From NCBI GenBank assembly GCA_023416745.1, contig JAEZHF010000082.1, positions 1-16,505 of the forward strand: a stretch of DNA of 16,505 nucleotides. Direction: 5' to 3'. Below are positions 6,581 to 14,734 of this stretch, in pieces. The DNA is from Bacillota bacterium (lineage in GTDB: Bacteria > Bacillota > Clostridia > Christensenellales > SZUA-584). The notes under the pieces were generated by a model, which saw only the letters and a program-made list of their open reading frames with translations, was not told the origin of the DNA and made no database searches. Every line of letters starts with the position of its first letter. The first letter of the stretch is position 1. A program made the translations under genes and the position numbers.

Positions 6581-7696
6581 TCAGACCGGAATATCAGGCC
6601 CGCCGGAAACCGGCCACGGCGCTGTCCGTACTGTATTCTTTCCCAGCTTCTTCGCCGCGTACATCGATTCGTCAGCCTTTGCTATCAGCGCATTCAGGCT
6701 GTAGCCCGGCTGCATCGGCGCAATGCCAAAGCTGCACGTCACTTTTACCGGAGGATCAAACGCGCGGCTGCTGATTGCCTGCTGAACGCGCCGGGCCAGC
6801 TTCTCCGCCTCCCGTATATGAGTATTGGGCAGCAGCAGCATAAACTCGTCTCCGCCCCAGCGCACGCACACATCGTTCTTGCGCAGATTGGCGCACAGCT
6901 CCTCGGCCACCTGGCAAAGCACCGCGTCGCCCTGAACATGCCCATAGGTATCATTCACCTGCTTCATGTTGTCCACATCCATCACAATCAGTGAAAGCGG
7001 CACCCCAAACTTCAGCGACCAGTCCATCCACCTGGCGGATTCTTCCTCCAGTTTGACCCGGTTGCCCAGGCGCGTCAGCGGGTCCGTCGCATAATCGCGC
7101 AGCAGGTCGGCGCGGGATACATACTCGCGGTACTGATATGCGCGTATATGCAGCGAGAAGATGGAGCACAGCACCGACACCACCACGAGGTAAACCATAC
7201 CCGCCGTGATCTGTGCGGCTTCCATTCCTTTGACGATAAACAAGGCACATACCAAAAAGCTGACAATACCCGAAGCCGCCACGATGTTCATGTAAAGCCA
7301 GCTGTTGGGCACCAGATAAATGAGCAGTATGATCACCATCATGCCCAGCATCTGTATTGTGAAGTCCGGCTGGGGATAAAGGCAAAATACCGCAAGGAAA
7401 ACAAACAGCGCCGCCGCTTCCATTAATGTGATCATGTCCGAGTAAACCCGGAACGACTTCAGCTTAACCGTCCACCAGAACCCTGACAGCACCATCAAGC
7501 TGAAAACCGTCCTCATTATCAGCACCGTTGTGGCGGCCGCACCTTCCAAGTTAATCAGGTCCGGAATCAACAGCAATGCATTAAAAACAGCCACCACCAC
7601 GATGAGAGCCCTGATAGTAGGCCGCAGCGCAATAAGCCGATAGTTGTTGAACGGAATCAACACTTCCTGCCGGCTGACGAAAAACAGCTTCATCAT
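6581..7696 (-). CDS. Membrane-bound diguanylate cyclase (GGDEF domain)
   Basis: Makes cyclic di-GMP from two GTP at the membrane; 371 residues from the chosen start. About six membrane helices fill residues 25-185 and probably sense a signal. The GGDEF domain follows: DPLTRLGNR (205-213), the metal-binding strand MDVDNMKQVND (239-249), the intact GGDEF at 281-285 and a late SFGIA strand near 322-326. An RKND I-site at 272-275, five residues before GGDEF, suggests product feedback inhibition. There is no EAL or HD-GYP domain. The start at 7696 is chosen because its ATG overlaps the flavoprotein TGA as ATGA and GGAG lies 8 bases upstream; the frame stays open to 7855, but that part would overlap the flavoprotein by 160 bases and has no sensible N-terminus. 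Expressed from the flavoprotein promoter. Confidence 0.93.
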   Translation of the reverse strand: MMKLFFVSRQEVLIPFNNYRLIALRPTIRALIVVVAVFNALLLIPDLINLEGAAATTVLIMRTVFSLMVLSGFWWTVKLKSFRVYSDMITLMEAAALFVFLAVFCLYPQPDFTIQMLGMMVIILLIYLVPNSWLYMNIVAASGIVSFLVCALFIVKGMEAAQITAGMVYLVVVSVLCSIFSLHIRAYQYREYVSRADLLRDYATDPLTRLGNRVKLEEESARWMDWSLKFGVPLSLIVMDVDNMKQVNDTYGHVQGDAVLCQVAEELCANLRKNDVCVRWGGDEFMLLLPNTHIREAEKLARRVQQAISSRAFDPPVKVTCSFGIAPMQPGYSLNALIAKADESMYAAKKLGKNTVRTAPWPVSGGPDIPV

Positions 7697-9072
7697 TTGC
7701 GCTTCTCCGTGATGAGATCCGCCACATACAGGCCGTGCGCCGCTGCGTGCGAGAGCGAACGCGTGAAGCCCGCACCGTCGCCCACTGCATAGATATCCTT
7801 GCAGCCGACCAACTGAAAGTTCTCGGCCGCTGGCCGCGCGGAATAGTATTTGCATTCGATACCGTACAGCAGCGTATCATGGTTAGCCGTACCGGGTGCC
7901 ACACGATCCAGCGCGTGCAGCGTCTCAATGATGCTGTCCAGCTGACGTTTGGGCATGCACAGGCTGAGGTCTCCCGGCACCACGTCCAGCGTGGGCGCGG
8001 TGGTGGATTTACGCAGCCGCGCGGCATCGGTGCGCCGTCCCGTCTCCAGGTCACCCAGCCGCTGCACCAGCACGCTGCCGCCGCTGATGAGGTTTGCGAG
8101 TGAGGCCACATAGCGCGCATACTCAATGGGCTCCTTGAACGGCTGCGTGAAACGTATCGTGGACAACAGCGCGAAGTTGGAGTTCTGCGTTTTCTTGTCC
8201 TCACCCTTGTACGAATGCCCGTTCACCGTCAGTACGCCATCGGTGTTCTCCATCACCACGCTGCCGCGCTCGTTGAAGCAGAACATGCGCGTGGTATCAC
8301 CGTAGCGCTTGCTGCGGTACCAAATCTTGGGCTCATAGATGCGCTGTGAGAAATGCTCCCACACCATGGACGGCAGCTCCACACGCACGCCGATGTCCAC
8401 CTGATTGTTGGTCATTTCCACACCGTTCTGGCGGCACCAGCCCGAAAACATTCGGCTGCCCACACGCCCCACGGCAAATATAATGCTGTCCGCGGTCAGA
8501 TCCCCGTCCCTCGTCATGAGCCGGTGCGTGTCCTTGTCGACGTCCAGCACCTCGGTGCGCGTCAGTATTTCCACACGCTGCGCCACATCGGCCACCATGT
8601 GCTTCATCGTTTCAAAGTTGGCGTCCGTACCCAGGTGCTTTAAGCTCGCCTGCTGCATGTGCAGATCGTGCTGGATGCAAAGCTTTTTGAGCTCGTTATC
8701 GGGCTGGTAGCGGTCCGTCGTCGCGCCGTAGCCCACCAGCAGCTTATCCGCCTGCTCGATATAATTGATTACAGTGGCAGCCGGCAGATAGTCGGTCAGC
8801 CAGCCGCCGTATTCAGTGGAAATGATATATTTACCGTCGCTGAACGCCCCCGCGCCCGCCATACCCTCCATGATGGCACAGTGCGCGCAATGGATGCACG
8901 TCGCAGATTTTTTTGTGATCATCGGGCAGCTGCGGTGCTCCAGCGCGGTGCCCTTTTCCAGCATTATAATATTAAGAGCCGGATTCGAAACAGACAGTCG
9001 GTGCGCCGCCATCAGCCCGCCGATACCGCCGCCGATGATGGCCACGTCGTAATGTGCTCGTTTGCTTTTCAT
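7693..9072 (-). CDS. FAD-dependent oxidoreductase, COG2509-like
   Basis: Predicted cytoplasmic flavoprotein of unknown substrate, 459 residues. The N-terminal Rossmann FAD site is VAIIGGGIGGL (10-20). It is followed by the family's cysteine segment: CP at 49-50 and CIHCAHC at 59-65 (Cys59, 62, 65), then GMAGAGAFSDGKY at 70-82. The middle FAVGRVGSR (near 200) and the C-terminal IYAVGDGAGFTRSLSHAAAHG, which ends with the FAD-binding GDG, complete the fold. COG2509 proteins are often annotated as NAD(FAD)-utilising dehydrogenases. The clustered cysteines could bind a metal or Fe-S cluster or be redox-active; this is inference. The start at 9072 has AAGGGG 6 bases upstream. The stop overlaps the cyclase start by 4 bases. 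Confidence 0.9.
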   Translation of the reverse strand: MKSKRAHYDVAIIGGGIGGLMAAHRLSVSNPALNIIMLEKGTALEHRSCPMITKKSATCIHCAHCAIMEGMAGAGAFSDGKYIISTEYGGWLTDYLPAATVINYIEQADKLLVGYGATTDRYQPDNELKKLCIQHDLHMQQASLKHLGTDANFETMKHMVADVAQRVEILTRTEVLDVDKDTHRLMTRDGDLTADSIIFAVGRVGSRMFSGWCRQNGVEMTNNQVDIGVRVELPSMVWEHFSQRIYEPKIWYRSKRYGDTTRMFCFNERGSVVMENTDGVLTVNGHSYKGEDKKTQNSNFALLSTIRFTQPFKEPIEYARYVASLANLISGGSVLVQRLGDLETGRRTDAARLRKSTTAPTLDVVPGDLSLCMPKRQLDSIIETLHALDRVAPGTANHDTLLYGIECKYYSARPAAENFQLVGCKDIYAVGDGAGFTRSLSHAAAHGLYVADLITEKRK

Positions 9073-9110
9073 GAGATTCCCCTTTTGGTTTGATAAAACA
9101 CCGATATGTA

Positions 9111-9136
9111 ATTATACCACTGTCAGGCGCTGTCAA
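9111..9136 (-). promoter_or_regulatory. Promoter of the flavoprotein-cyclase pair
   Basis: A perfect TATAAT (9111-9116, minus strand) preceded by TGG gives an extended -10. TTGACA (9131-9136) is only 14 bases upstream, too close for a standard pair, so the extended -10 probably does most of the work. The transcript would start about 31 bases before the ATG. Confidence 0.55.
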
Positions 9137-9238
9137 ACAGAGGTATTTGAGAGCTCAGGTAGATTTTGAGCACAAGCCTCTGGGCACAGGCTGCCCGTAT
9201 CCACCCAGACACCCGACTATCGCACGCGTCGACATAAT

Positions 9239-9279
9239 TTGACAAAGCAGCGCTGCGCTTATATAGTCGTATCAGGAGG
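9239..9279 (+). promoter_or_regulatory. Promoter and ribosome site of the M14 peptidase gene
   Basis: TTGACA (9239-9244), a 17-base spacer and TATAGT (9262-9267). The spacer contains the 10-base palindrome GCAGCGCTGC (9247-9256). The predicted start of transcription (near 9274) falls at the edge of the AGGAGG ribosome site (9274-9279), which is 5 bases before the ATG at 9285, so the mRNA leader would be only about 11 bases. Confidence 0.7.
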
Positions 9280-9284
9280 ATTGC

Positions 9285-10733
9285 ATGATGATGCCATCTC
9301 GTCCACATCTAATATTCGGTTTGGTCAAAACCGCGCTCCTTGCTGCCGTATCGGGCGCTTGTTTAATGGCGCTTCTGTCCGGAGATGCTCCCGTTTTAGG
9401 TCGTTCAGCAGCTGGCGAAGTGGTTCTTCCAGCATTTTCCCAATACGGTGGTGGTGATTCAAGTGCTGTAGTTGTCCGCCCCGCGGGTCTTAGCGGGCTT
9501 GGCATCCCCACCGGTGCATATCAGCCGTTGTGGAGCCTGGCGGCCATCAACCGTGATCTGGCGGACACCGGCCGCATGACGATCGCCGGCATGCAGCCGG
9601 AAGACTACGACAGCGCCATGACCATCGAATGGATGCCGCTGAACCGACGGGGCACACCGCAAATGCTGGAGGTAGACCTGAACGAACCGATGGACTATGC
9701 CCAAATTGAAGGCATACTGTTCAATCTGCACCTGTACGAAGGCGTGGACGTGCTGGACATCGGCGACAGCGAGCAGGGACGCAACATCTACATGGTGACG
9801 ATTGACCTCAAATCAGAAGATGTCCCCTCTGCGGATAAGCCTGTGATACTGCTGACCGGCAGCGTGCACGCGCGCGAGTTCGCCGGTGCGGACTATCTGG
9901 TCAAGATGATGAACGACCTGATGGTCAAAGCCCAGTCGGACGCGTATATGCGGCATCTGCTCGAACAGGTCACCATCGTGTGTGTGCCGCTCGTCAACCC
10001 GGACGGACGCGAGCTGATCATGATCGGCGGAGATGCCGGCCGCAAATCCAACGCCAACGGCGTAGACCTGAACCGCAATATGCCGTCTCTCAACGCGGGC
10101 ATGCTGCTCAAAGGTGTTCAACCCTCCCCTGACATTGAGAATGCGCCGTCGCTTGACTTCTTTCCGGGCTATCACCTCGGGTCTGAACGTGAAAGCCAGG
10201 CCATGATCCGTTTCTTTAATACATACGTGCCCGATCCCCGCACGCGGCTGTATGTGGACCTCCATCAGCGCGGCCAGTTTATGTATTACAACAAACCGTT
10301 CCTGACATACCGGAGCGACGAGCAGTCACTGGCCTTTGCATCGTCGCTGTCAGCGTTGCTGAACGACGGTTACTCGCCCCGAAGAGAGGCCTTCCGATAT
10401 GGCCTGAGCGGACTGGGCGGTACGCTGACGGATTACGCCCGATCCGTGGCCGAGGGCATGGTCTACAGCTACAGATACGGGCGGCTCGTTTTGATGATGG
10501 ACAGCATCGAGACACCGCTCATACGTTTCCGTGATCTGGACAGCGCCATCAGCGCATACAACCCCGCCAACCCCGGCTTCATCGCAGTGACGCCGGAGAT
10601 CGGAACCGAATACAGCATCGGGCCGGACGAGACCGCGCGAATGCTGCGAGCTGAAACATATGAAGAATTCGGCTGGAATTCCTTCCTGCCGGGTATCATT
10701 GAGTTGGTGTTGAGTGATCCCATCGTCAACTAA
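9285..10733 (+). CDS. Exported M14 family zinc carboxypeptidase
   Basis: Zinc exopeptidase acting outside the cytoplasmic membrane, 482 residues. An N-terminal hydrophobic segment (about 10-32) is a signal peptide or anchor, followed by about 110 residues without recognisable motifs. The catalytic domain has the zinc ligands His195 and Glu198 in HAREFAGADY, the NPDG turn (238-241), the substrate-binding DLNRN (261-265), third ligand His327 in YVDLHQRG, and the catalytic Glu438 in VTPEIGTEYS. Whether it cleaves dipeptides, wall peptides or proteins is not decidable; the N-terminal segment is longer than usual. The start at 9285 follows AGGAGG by 5 bases. It is divergent from the flavoprotein gene and 31 bases before the broken gene at 10765. 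No terminator lies directly after it. Confidence 0.93.
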   Translation: MMMPSRPHLIFGLVKTALLAAVSGACLMALLSGDAPVLGRSAAGEVVLPAFSQYGGGDSSAVVVRPAGLSGLGIPTGAYQPLWSLAAINRDLADTGRMTIAGMQPEDYDSAMTIEWMPLNRRGTPQMLEVDLNEPMDYAQIEGILFNLHLYEGVDVLDIGDSEQGRNIYMVTIDLKSEDVPSADKPVILLTGSVHAREFAGADYLVKMMNDLMVKAQSDAYMRHLLEQVTIVCVPLVNPDGRELIMIGGDAGRKSNANGVDLNRNMPSLNAGMLLKGVQPSPDIENAPSLDFFPGYHLGSERESQAMIRFFNTYVPDPRTRLYVDLHQRGQFMYYNKPFLTYRSDEQSLAFASSLSALLNDGYSPRREAFRYGLSGLGGTLTDYARSVAEGMVYSYRYGRLVLMMDSIETPLIRFRDLDSAISAYNPANPGFIAVTPEIGTEYSIGPDETARMLRAETYEEFGWNSFLPGIIELVLSDPIVN

Positions 10734-10764
10734 TTACATGCACAGTCAAAAGGAGAATTATATT

Positions 10765-11006
10765 ATGAAGTTCTTCACCAAAGAGGTTATCGAAGATGAT
10801 TTCAGCCGTGACCAGTGGAATGAGGCTTTTAGGCTGAGGCATATTGGTTTATTGAAGATGACGAAAGTATTTCATGGGAGATCGACTTCGTAGGTGGCCT
10901 GAATATAAAACCCATATTTAAAAGCATCACAATTAGAAGGCTTAAAACAGCGGAAATAGAAAAATATAGGCTGCCTGTCATACATGCAAAATTGAACCGT
11001 TTTTAA
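10765..11006 (+). pseudogene. Frameshifted small gene remnant
   Basis: A good ribosome site (AAAGGAG, 10749-10754) precedes an ATG at 10765, giving a 42-codon frame that begins MKFFTKEVIEDDF and stops at 10891-10893. From about 10836 the overlapping -1 frame stays open for 56 codons to TAA at 11004-11006, with protein-like composition (EAYWFIEDDE, then GGLNIKP, then IRRLKTAEIEKYRL). Restoring one base near 10835 (for example G) would join both into one frame of about 80 residues. The MKFFTKE start recalls the DUF4085 family of Firmicutes, a weak impression only. It is more AT-rich than its neighbours. It could also be a sequencing error. A slippery heptamer for programmed shifting is not seen. 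Confidence 0.5.
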
Positions 11007-11063
11007 AATCCAAGCGTCCTCATGAGGATAATCCATAATTGTAAATAACTTTTGGGAGACAAA

Positions 11064-11097
11064 AAAGGGGCTTCATTTCACACAACGCCGCCCCTTT
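11064..11097 (-). terminator. Shared terminator between convergent genes
   Basis: AAAGGGGC (11064-11071) pairs with GCCCCTTT (11090-11097), an 8-bp stem with an 18-base loop. On the minus strand it is followed by TTTTGTC after the S9 peptidase stop at 11116. On the plus strand a T-rich stretch follows later (11110-11117). It probably acts mainly for the S9 gene. Confidence 0.75.
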
Positions 11098-11115
11098 AAT
11101 CACAATCCCTCTTTT

Positions 11116-13137
11116 TTACTCCTGTGCCGCCAGCCCGCCCAGATGCTCCGCAAAAAAGCTTTCCATCTCCGAGTAGAAATCCACGCGAGCCTGCAGCGAG
11201 TTAAAGCCGTGGCCGGTGTCCGGGAACAGCATATACGTTACCGGCACGCCCGCTTCCTTGAGCGCGTCTACCATCTGTTTGGACTCGCTCTGCGGCACGC
11301 GCACATCGTTTTCCCCTTGCGCGATCAGCAGCGGTATCTCAATGTCGTCCGCGAAATACAGCGGCGAACGGGCTTTCATGTCCGCCGCCTCGGTGTCCGG
11401 GTCGCCCACCGAGCGGATCAGATCCTGATACTCCACCGCCCACTGCGGCGGTATCGACTCGATAAATGTCAGCAGGCTGGAAGGTCCGAATGCGTCTACT
11501 GCACACTGGAACACGTCGGACGAGAACGCGGCACACACCAGTGCCTCATAGCCGCCGTAGGACGCGCCGTACACGCCCACGCGCTCCGAATCCGTCCATC
11601 CCTGGTCAACAGCGTAGTCCACCGCGTCCAATATGTCCTGATGCATCTTGCGGCCCCATTCCTTGTCACCCGCCAGCAGAAAATCCTTGCCGTAACCGGA
11701 GGAACCACGGTAGTTCACCTGCAGCACGAGGTAGCCGCGGTTCGCCAGAAACTGCACTTCGGCATTGTACTCCCACGTGTCACGCACCCAGGGGCCGCCG
11801 TGCACAAGCACCACCGTGGGCAACTCCTTCCTGTCCGTACCGAGCGGGAACGTCGCATAGCCTTCGATCTTCAGCCCGTCCGACGCGGTATACGATATCG
11901 GCTCCACCGGCGAGAGGTTCAGCTCGCCTACCTCAGGCCGTGCGTTGAACAGGAAGGTCGCTTCTTTTTTGGCCATATCATACACATAGAAATCCATCTC
12001 GCTGGTATCTGACATATATGCCGCCAGCCAGTAGGCGTCGTCTTCGCTGGAATCGAATATCTCAAACACGCCGTCGTCAATCGCGCTCAACACATCATAA
12101 TCCGGCTGAAAGCTGTCGTCCAGCACATGCCACTCAATTTTGTCTGCATACACGCTGACCGCGGTCACCTCATTCAATTCAAGGTCAGTCCACGAGCCAT
12201 ATACATCGTAGTCCGGATCGTTGAATATCTTCTCTATCTCGCCGCTGTCAAGATCATACGTGCACAGCGCCGATGTATTGCTGACGGAAGAATCCTCAAA
12301 CAGCACGTGCACGTTATCCTGCATAAAGCCGTAAACACCGCTTGTATCCGCGTCCTCGTAGTCCCACGACAGCGCATCGACCCGCTGCCAGTCCGTCTCG
12401 CTGAACACTGTGCCCGCCGCTTTTGAACCTTTGAGCCACGTGTGACTGCCCGCTTTTTCATCCGTTCGCGTCACCATGCGCAACGAACCGCTGTTGTCAA
12501 ATATATAGCCCGTCACGTCGCCCGGATTCTGCAGCACCAGCGAATTCATGCCCGTCTCGTAATTGTACAGATAAAGATCGAACAGCTGCGTGTTAAAGTT
12601 GAACACTCCCAGATATATTTCCTTATCGTTAGCAGGATTGTCAGATACGTAATAGCAGTCGTTGTCGCCTCCCGGCAATATCGTTTTCGTCTCACCGGTT
12701 TGGGTGCTCGCAGTATAAAGCCCGTAATTTTCGTCGCCCATATCATCCACAAAGAACAGCACTGTATCGCCGTCAGGCGCCCACACAAAACTGGGATTGC
12801 CCATCACATCAGGCCATGGCACCACCGTCTCCTCACCCGTTCTCCAGTTTTCCACCACCACGGAATCCATATAGTCCGTCATATGGCGGTACAGTACCAT
12901 CTCGCCGTCCGCGGATATCTGCGGAGGCGTATACTCGGAGTATCCCATCAGCACATCAAGCGGTATCAGGTCATCGTCATTGGGCAGCGCGGGCAGATCG
13001 CTGTTTTGCAATGCCTCCTCCCTGTCGCTCCAGAAAAGGGGCGGATAATCGCTGTCCCAATCTATCGAAAACTGGCAGCCCGTCAGCAAAACAGCTAGTA
13101 AAACAGCCAGCAGCAGCATACCCCACCTTTTGTGCAT
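11116..13137 (-). CDS. S9 family serine peptidase lipoprotein (prolyl oligopeptidase-like)
   Basis: Serine peptidase of the prolyl oligopeptidase / acylaminoacyl-peptidase type, anchored outside the membrane; 673 residues. The lipoprotein signal ends in LLTGC with Cys21. An Asp-rich beta-propeller domain (about 25-400) limits access for large substrates. The alpha/beta hydrolase domain follows: the oxyanion segment HGGP (446-449), the nucleophile Ser526 in GASYGG, Asp611 in GENDVRVP and His643 in DTGHGF. I start at the ATG at 13137 because AAGGAGG lies 7 bases upstream; the GTG at 13140 immediately before it is 4 bases away and is a possible alternative. The gene ends at a terminator shared with the plus-strand genes. 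It may degrade short extracellular peptides. Confidence 0.95.
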   Translation of the reverse strand: MHKRWGMLLLAVLLAVLLTGCQFSIDWDSDYPPLFWSDREEALQNSDLPALPNDDDLIPLDVLMGYSEYTPPQISADGEMVLYRHMTDYMDSVVVENWRTGEETVVPWPDVMGNPSFVWAPDGDTVLFFVDDMGDENYGLYTASTQTGETKTILPGGDNDCYYVSDNPANDKEIYLGVFNFNTQLFDLYLYNYETGMNSLVLQNPGDVTGYIFDNSGSLRMVTRTDEKAGSHTWLKGSKAAGTVFSETDWQRVDALSWDYEDADTSGVYGFMQDNVHVLFEDSSVSNTSALCTYDLDSGEIEKIFNDPDYDVYGSWTDLELNEVTAVSVYADKIEWHVLDDSFQPDYDVLSAIDDGVFEIFDSSEDDAYWLAAYMSDTSEMDFYVYDMAKKEATFLFNARPEVGELNLSPVEPISYTASDGLKIEGYATFPLGTDRKELPTVVLVHGGPWVRDTWEYNAEVQFLANRGYLVLQVNYRGSSGYGKDFLLAGDKEWGRKMHQDILDAVDYAVDQGWTDSERVGVYGASYGGYEALVCAAFSSDVFQCAVDAFGPSSLLTFIESIPPQWAVEYQDLIRSVGDPDTEAADMKARSPLYFADDIEIPLLIAQGENDVRVPQSESKQMVDALKEAGVPVTYMLFPDTGHGFNSLQARVDFYSEMESFFAEHLGGLAAQE

Positions 13138-13187
13138 CACTTATCCTCCTTGAAGCCGGTACGACGATCAGGCGTCATTTGTTTAAC

Positions 13188-13216
13188 ATTATATCAAATC
13201 GAACATGAACAAACAA
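13188..13216 (-). promoter_or_regulatory. Promoter of the S9 peptidase gene
   Basis: On the minus strand TTGTTT (13211-13216), a 17-base spacer and TATAAT (13188-13193) preceded by TGA as an extended -10. It is back to back with the CapA promoter. Confidence 0.65.
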
Positions 13217-13271
13217 AGAATAATAATGCAATTATCCTCCTCGTTACATTGCTGACTTTATCGTTATATGC

Positions 13272-13300
13272 TTGTTCGTATAAGTATCGCGTGTTATGAT
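13272..13300 (+). promoter_or_regulatory. Promoter of the CapA-CpXC operon
   Basis: TTGTTC (13272-13277), a 17-base spacer and TATGAT (13295-13300) with TGT just before it. The predicted transcript begins about 24 bases before the ATG at 13331, which rules out the upstream in-frame start at 13268. Confidence 0.6.
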
Positions 13301-13330
13301 AATAAAAAAGTCGATATAAGGAAGTTATTG

Positions 13331-14725
13331 ATGAAACGTGTATTATTGGTGATGATGTGTTTCATTCTATTGGCAGCGATTGGCTGCCAAAATAAACGCG
13401 AAACCGTGGTGGTTTCCACACCGGCGCCTACCGCCGCGCCCACGCCCGAACCTACGCCATCGCCCACCCCCACCCCCACGCCCGTTCCCACTCCTACCCC
13501 GGTGCCCGAGCCCACGCGCGTGACCGTGATGGTGGCGGGCGACCTGCTGTGCCTGAGCGCTCAGCTGAGCGCCGCCCGGGACGGCAAAACTTATAATTTC
13601 GACTACTGCTTCGAGGAAGTGAAGGACACCATTTCCTCAGCTGACCTTGCCATCGGCAACCTGGAGACGCTGATCGCCGACGGGTATAAATATACGGCAT
13701 CATCATCCGACAGCGCATCTCCCTCGCCCACGCCCGGCAGCTCCTCCCCCGCGCCCTCGGCAGAACCGACAGAGGAAATCCCCAGTACCGGCGATCCGGG
13801 CACCGGTGAGGATGATCCAAATTCCGGATCCGATGACACCGGTATAACAGCGCTATGCTCAAGCTTATACGGTGCTGCAAAAGCGCCGTCACTGGAAACC
13901 GAGACGCCAGCTGTCTCGTCCGGCAGCCCCAAGATCAACGCGCCCGAATCATATCTCACCGCTGTGCTGGGCTGCGGGTTCGATGTATTGACTAATGCGA
14001 ACAACCACATCTGCGATTACAGAGCGGACGGCATTGTTAAAACGCTGCAGAAGCTGGATGAGCATAACATACCGCATACCGGTGCCTATGCTGCGCCCGA
14101 GGACAAAAAGCCGCTGATTATGGATGTCAAGGGCATCAATGTGGCGGTGCTGGCATATACCGACGTACTGAACAACAGCCCCGGCAGCGGCAACGCTTTC
14201 ATGGTTGACCGCTACGACGAAGACCTGGTGGCCTCGGACATTGCCGCCGCTAAGCAAGCCGGTGCCGACTTCATTATTGTCTCCATACACTGGGGCAGCG
14301 AGCATACACACAAACCCAACCGGGAACAGCGCAAGATCGCTGAATTTGTGGCCAACGCCGGAGCAGATATCATACTCGGCGCGCATCCGCACTGTACGCA
14401 GCCGTTTGAAACCATTGAAACGGAGCGCGGCCCTGTACCGGTGCTGTATTCATTAGGCAATTTTATATCCAGCATGGGCAAGCAGATGCACAAGGACGGT
14501 GTGATCGTTTGCATGACGCTGGAGAAAACGGTGGATACTCATATGACGACGCTTTCATCGCTCACCTACATCCCCACGCTGTGCACCGACTCCGGCAAAG
14601 GCCGCTTCGTCGTGTTCCCGGCGGACCTGGCCTCCATCGCTGACAGTACCATCGCAGACGATCTGCAGGATTCTCGCGAACGCACGATCAAGGTGCTGAC
14701 AGAAACCGTCGCCCAAGCGCAATAG
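13331..14725 (+). CDS. CapA-like lipoprotein (metallophosphatase fold) with disordered insertion
   Basis: Extracytoplasmic lipoprotein of the CapA/PgsA family, the calcineurin-like fold associated with poly-gamma-glutamate synthesis and export; 464 residues. The signal ends LLAAIGC with Cys19. A Pro/Thr/Glu linker (about 30-62) follows. The domain motifs are GD (70-71), GNLE (109-112), TNANNHICDY (221-230), HWG (320-322), GAHPH (350-354) and YSLGNF (373-378). Residues about 120-200, between GNLE and the PESYL helix, are a Ser/Pro/Gly/Asp-rich insertion that ordinary CapA domains lack. A role in polymer synthesis is not shown, as no pgsB/pgsC genes are nearby; many solitary CapA-like lipoproteins exist. 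The start at 13331 is supported by AAGGAAG and the lipoprotein signal. The CpXC gene follows 9 bases later. Confidence 0.92.
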   Translation: MKRVLLVMMCFILLAAIGCQNKRETVVVSTPAPTAAPTPEPTPSPTPTPTPVPTPTPVPEPTRVTVMVAGDLLCLSAQLSAARDGKTYNFDYCFEEVKDTISSADLAIGNLETLIADGYKYTASSSDSASPSPTPGSSSPAPSAEPTEEIPSTGDPGTGEDDPNSGSDDTGITALCSSLYGAAKAPSLETETPAVSSGSPKINAPESYLTAVLGCGFDVLTNANNHICDYRADGIVKTLQKLDEHNIPHTGAYAAPEDKKPLIMDVKGINVAVLAYTDVLNNSPGSGNAFMVDRYDEDLVASDIAAAKQAGADFIIVSIHWGSEHTHKPNREQRKIAEFVANAGADIILGAHPHCTQPFETIETERGPVPVLYSLGNFISSMGKQMHKDGVIVCMTLEKTVDTHMTTLSSLTYIPTLCTDSGKGRFVVFPADLASIADSTIADDLQDSRERTIKVLTETVAQAQ

Positions 14726-14734
14726 GAGAGGCTG

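Noticed and set aside
9207..9218. A short match (cacccagac) to the tRNA-Pro 3' end, considered as a second attachment site
   Set aside because: Only about 10 bases match, on no element boundary, and it lies on the wrong side of the tRNA from the recombinase.
10825..10840. Programmed -1 frameshift at GCTTTTAGG
   Set aside because: The phase does not give an X XXY YYZ slippery site, and slipping at the T run would enter a TAG at once.
13294..13515. A Gly/Val repeat peptide antisense to the CapA linker
   Set aside because: It is the mirror of the Pro/Thr codon repeat in the lipoprotein linker.
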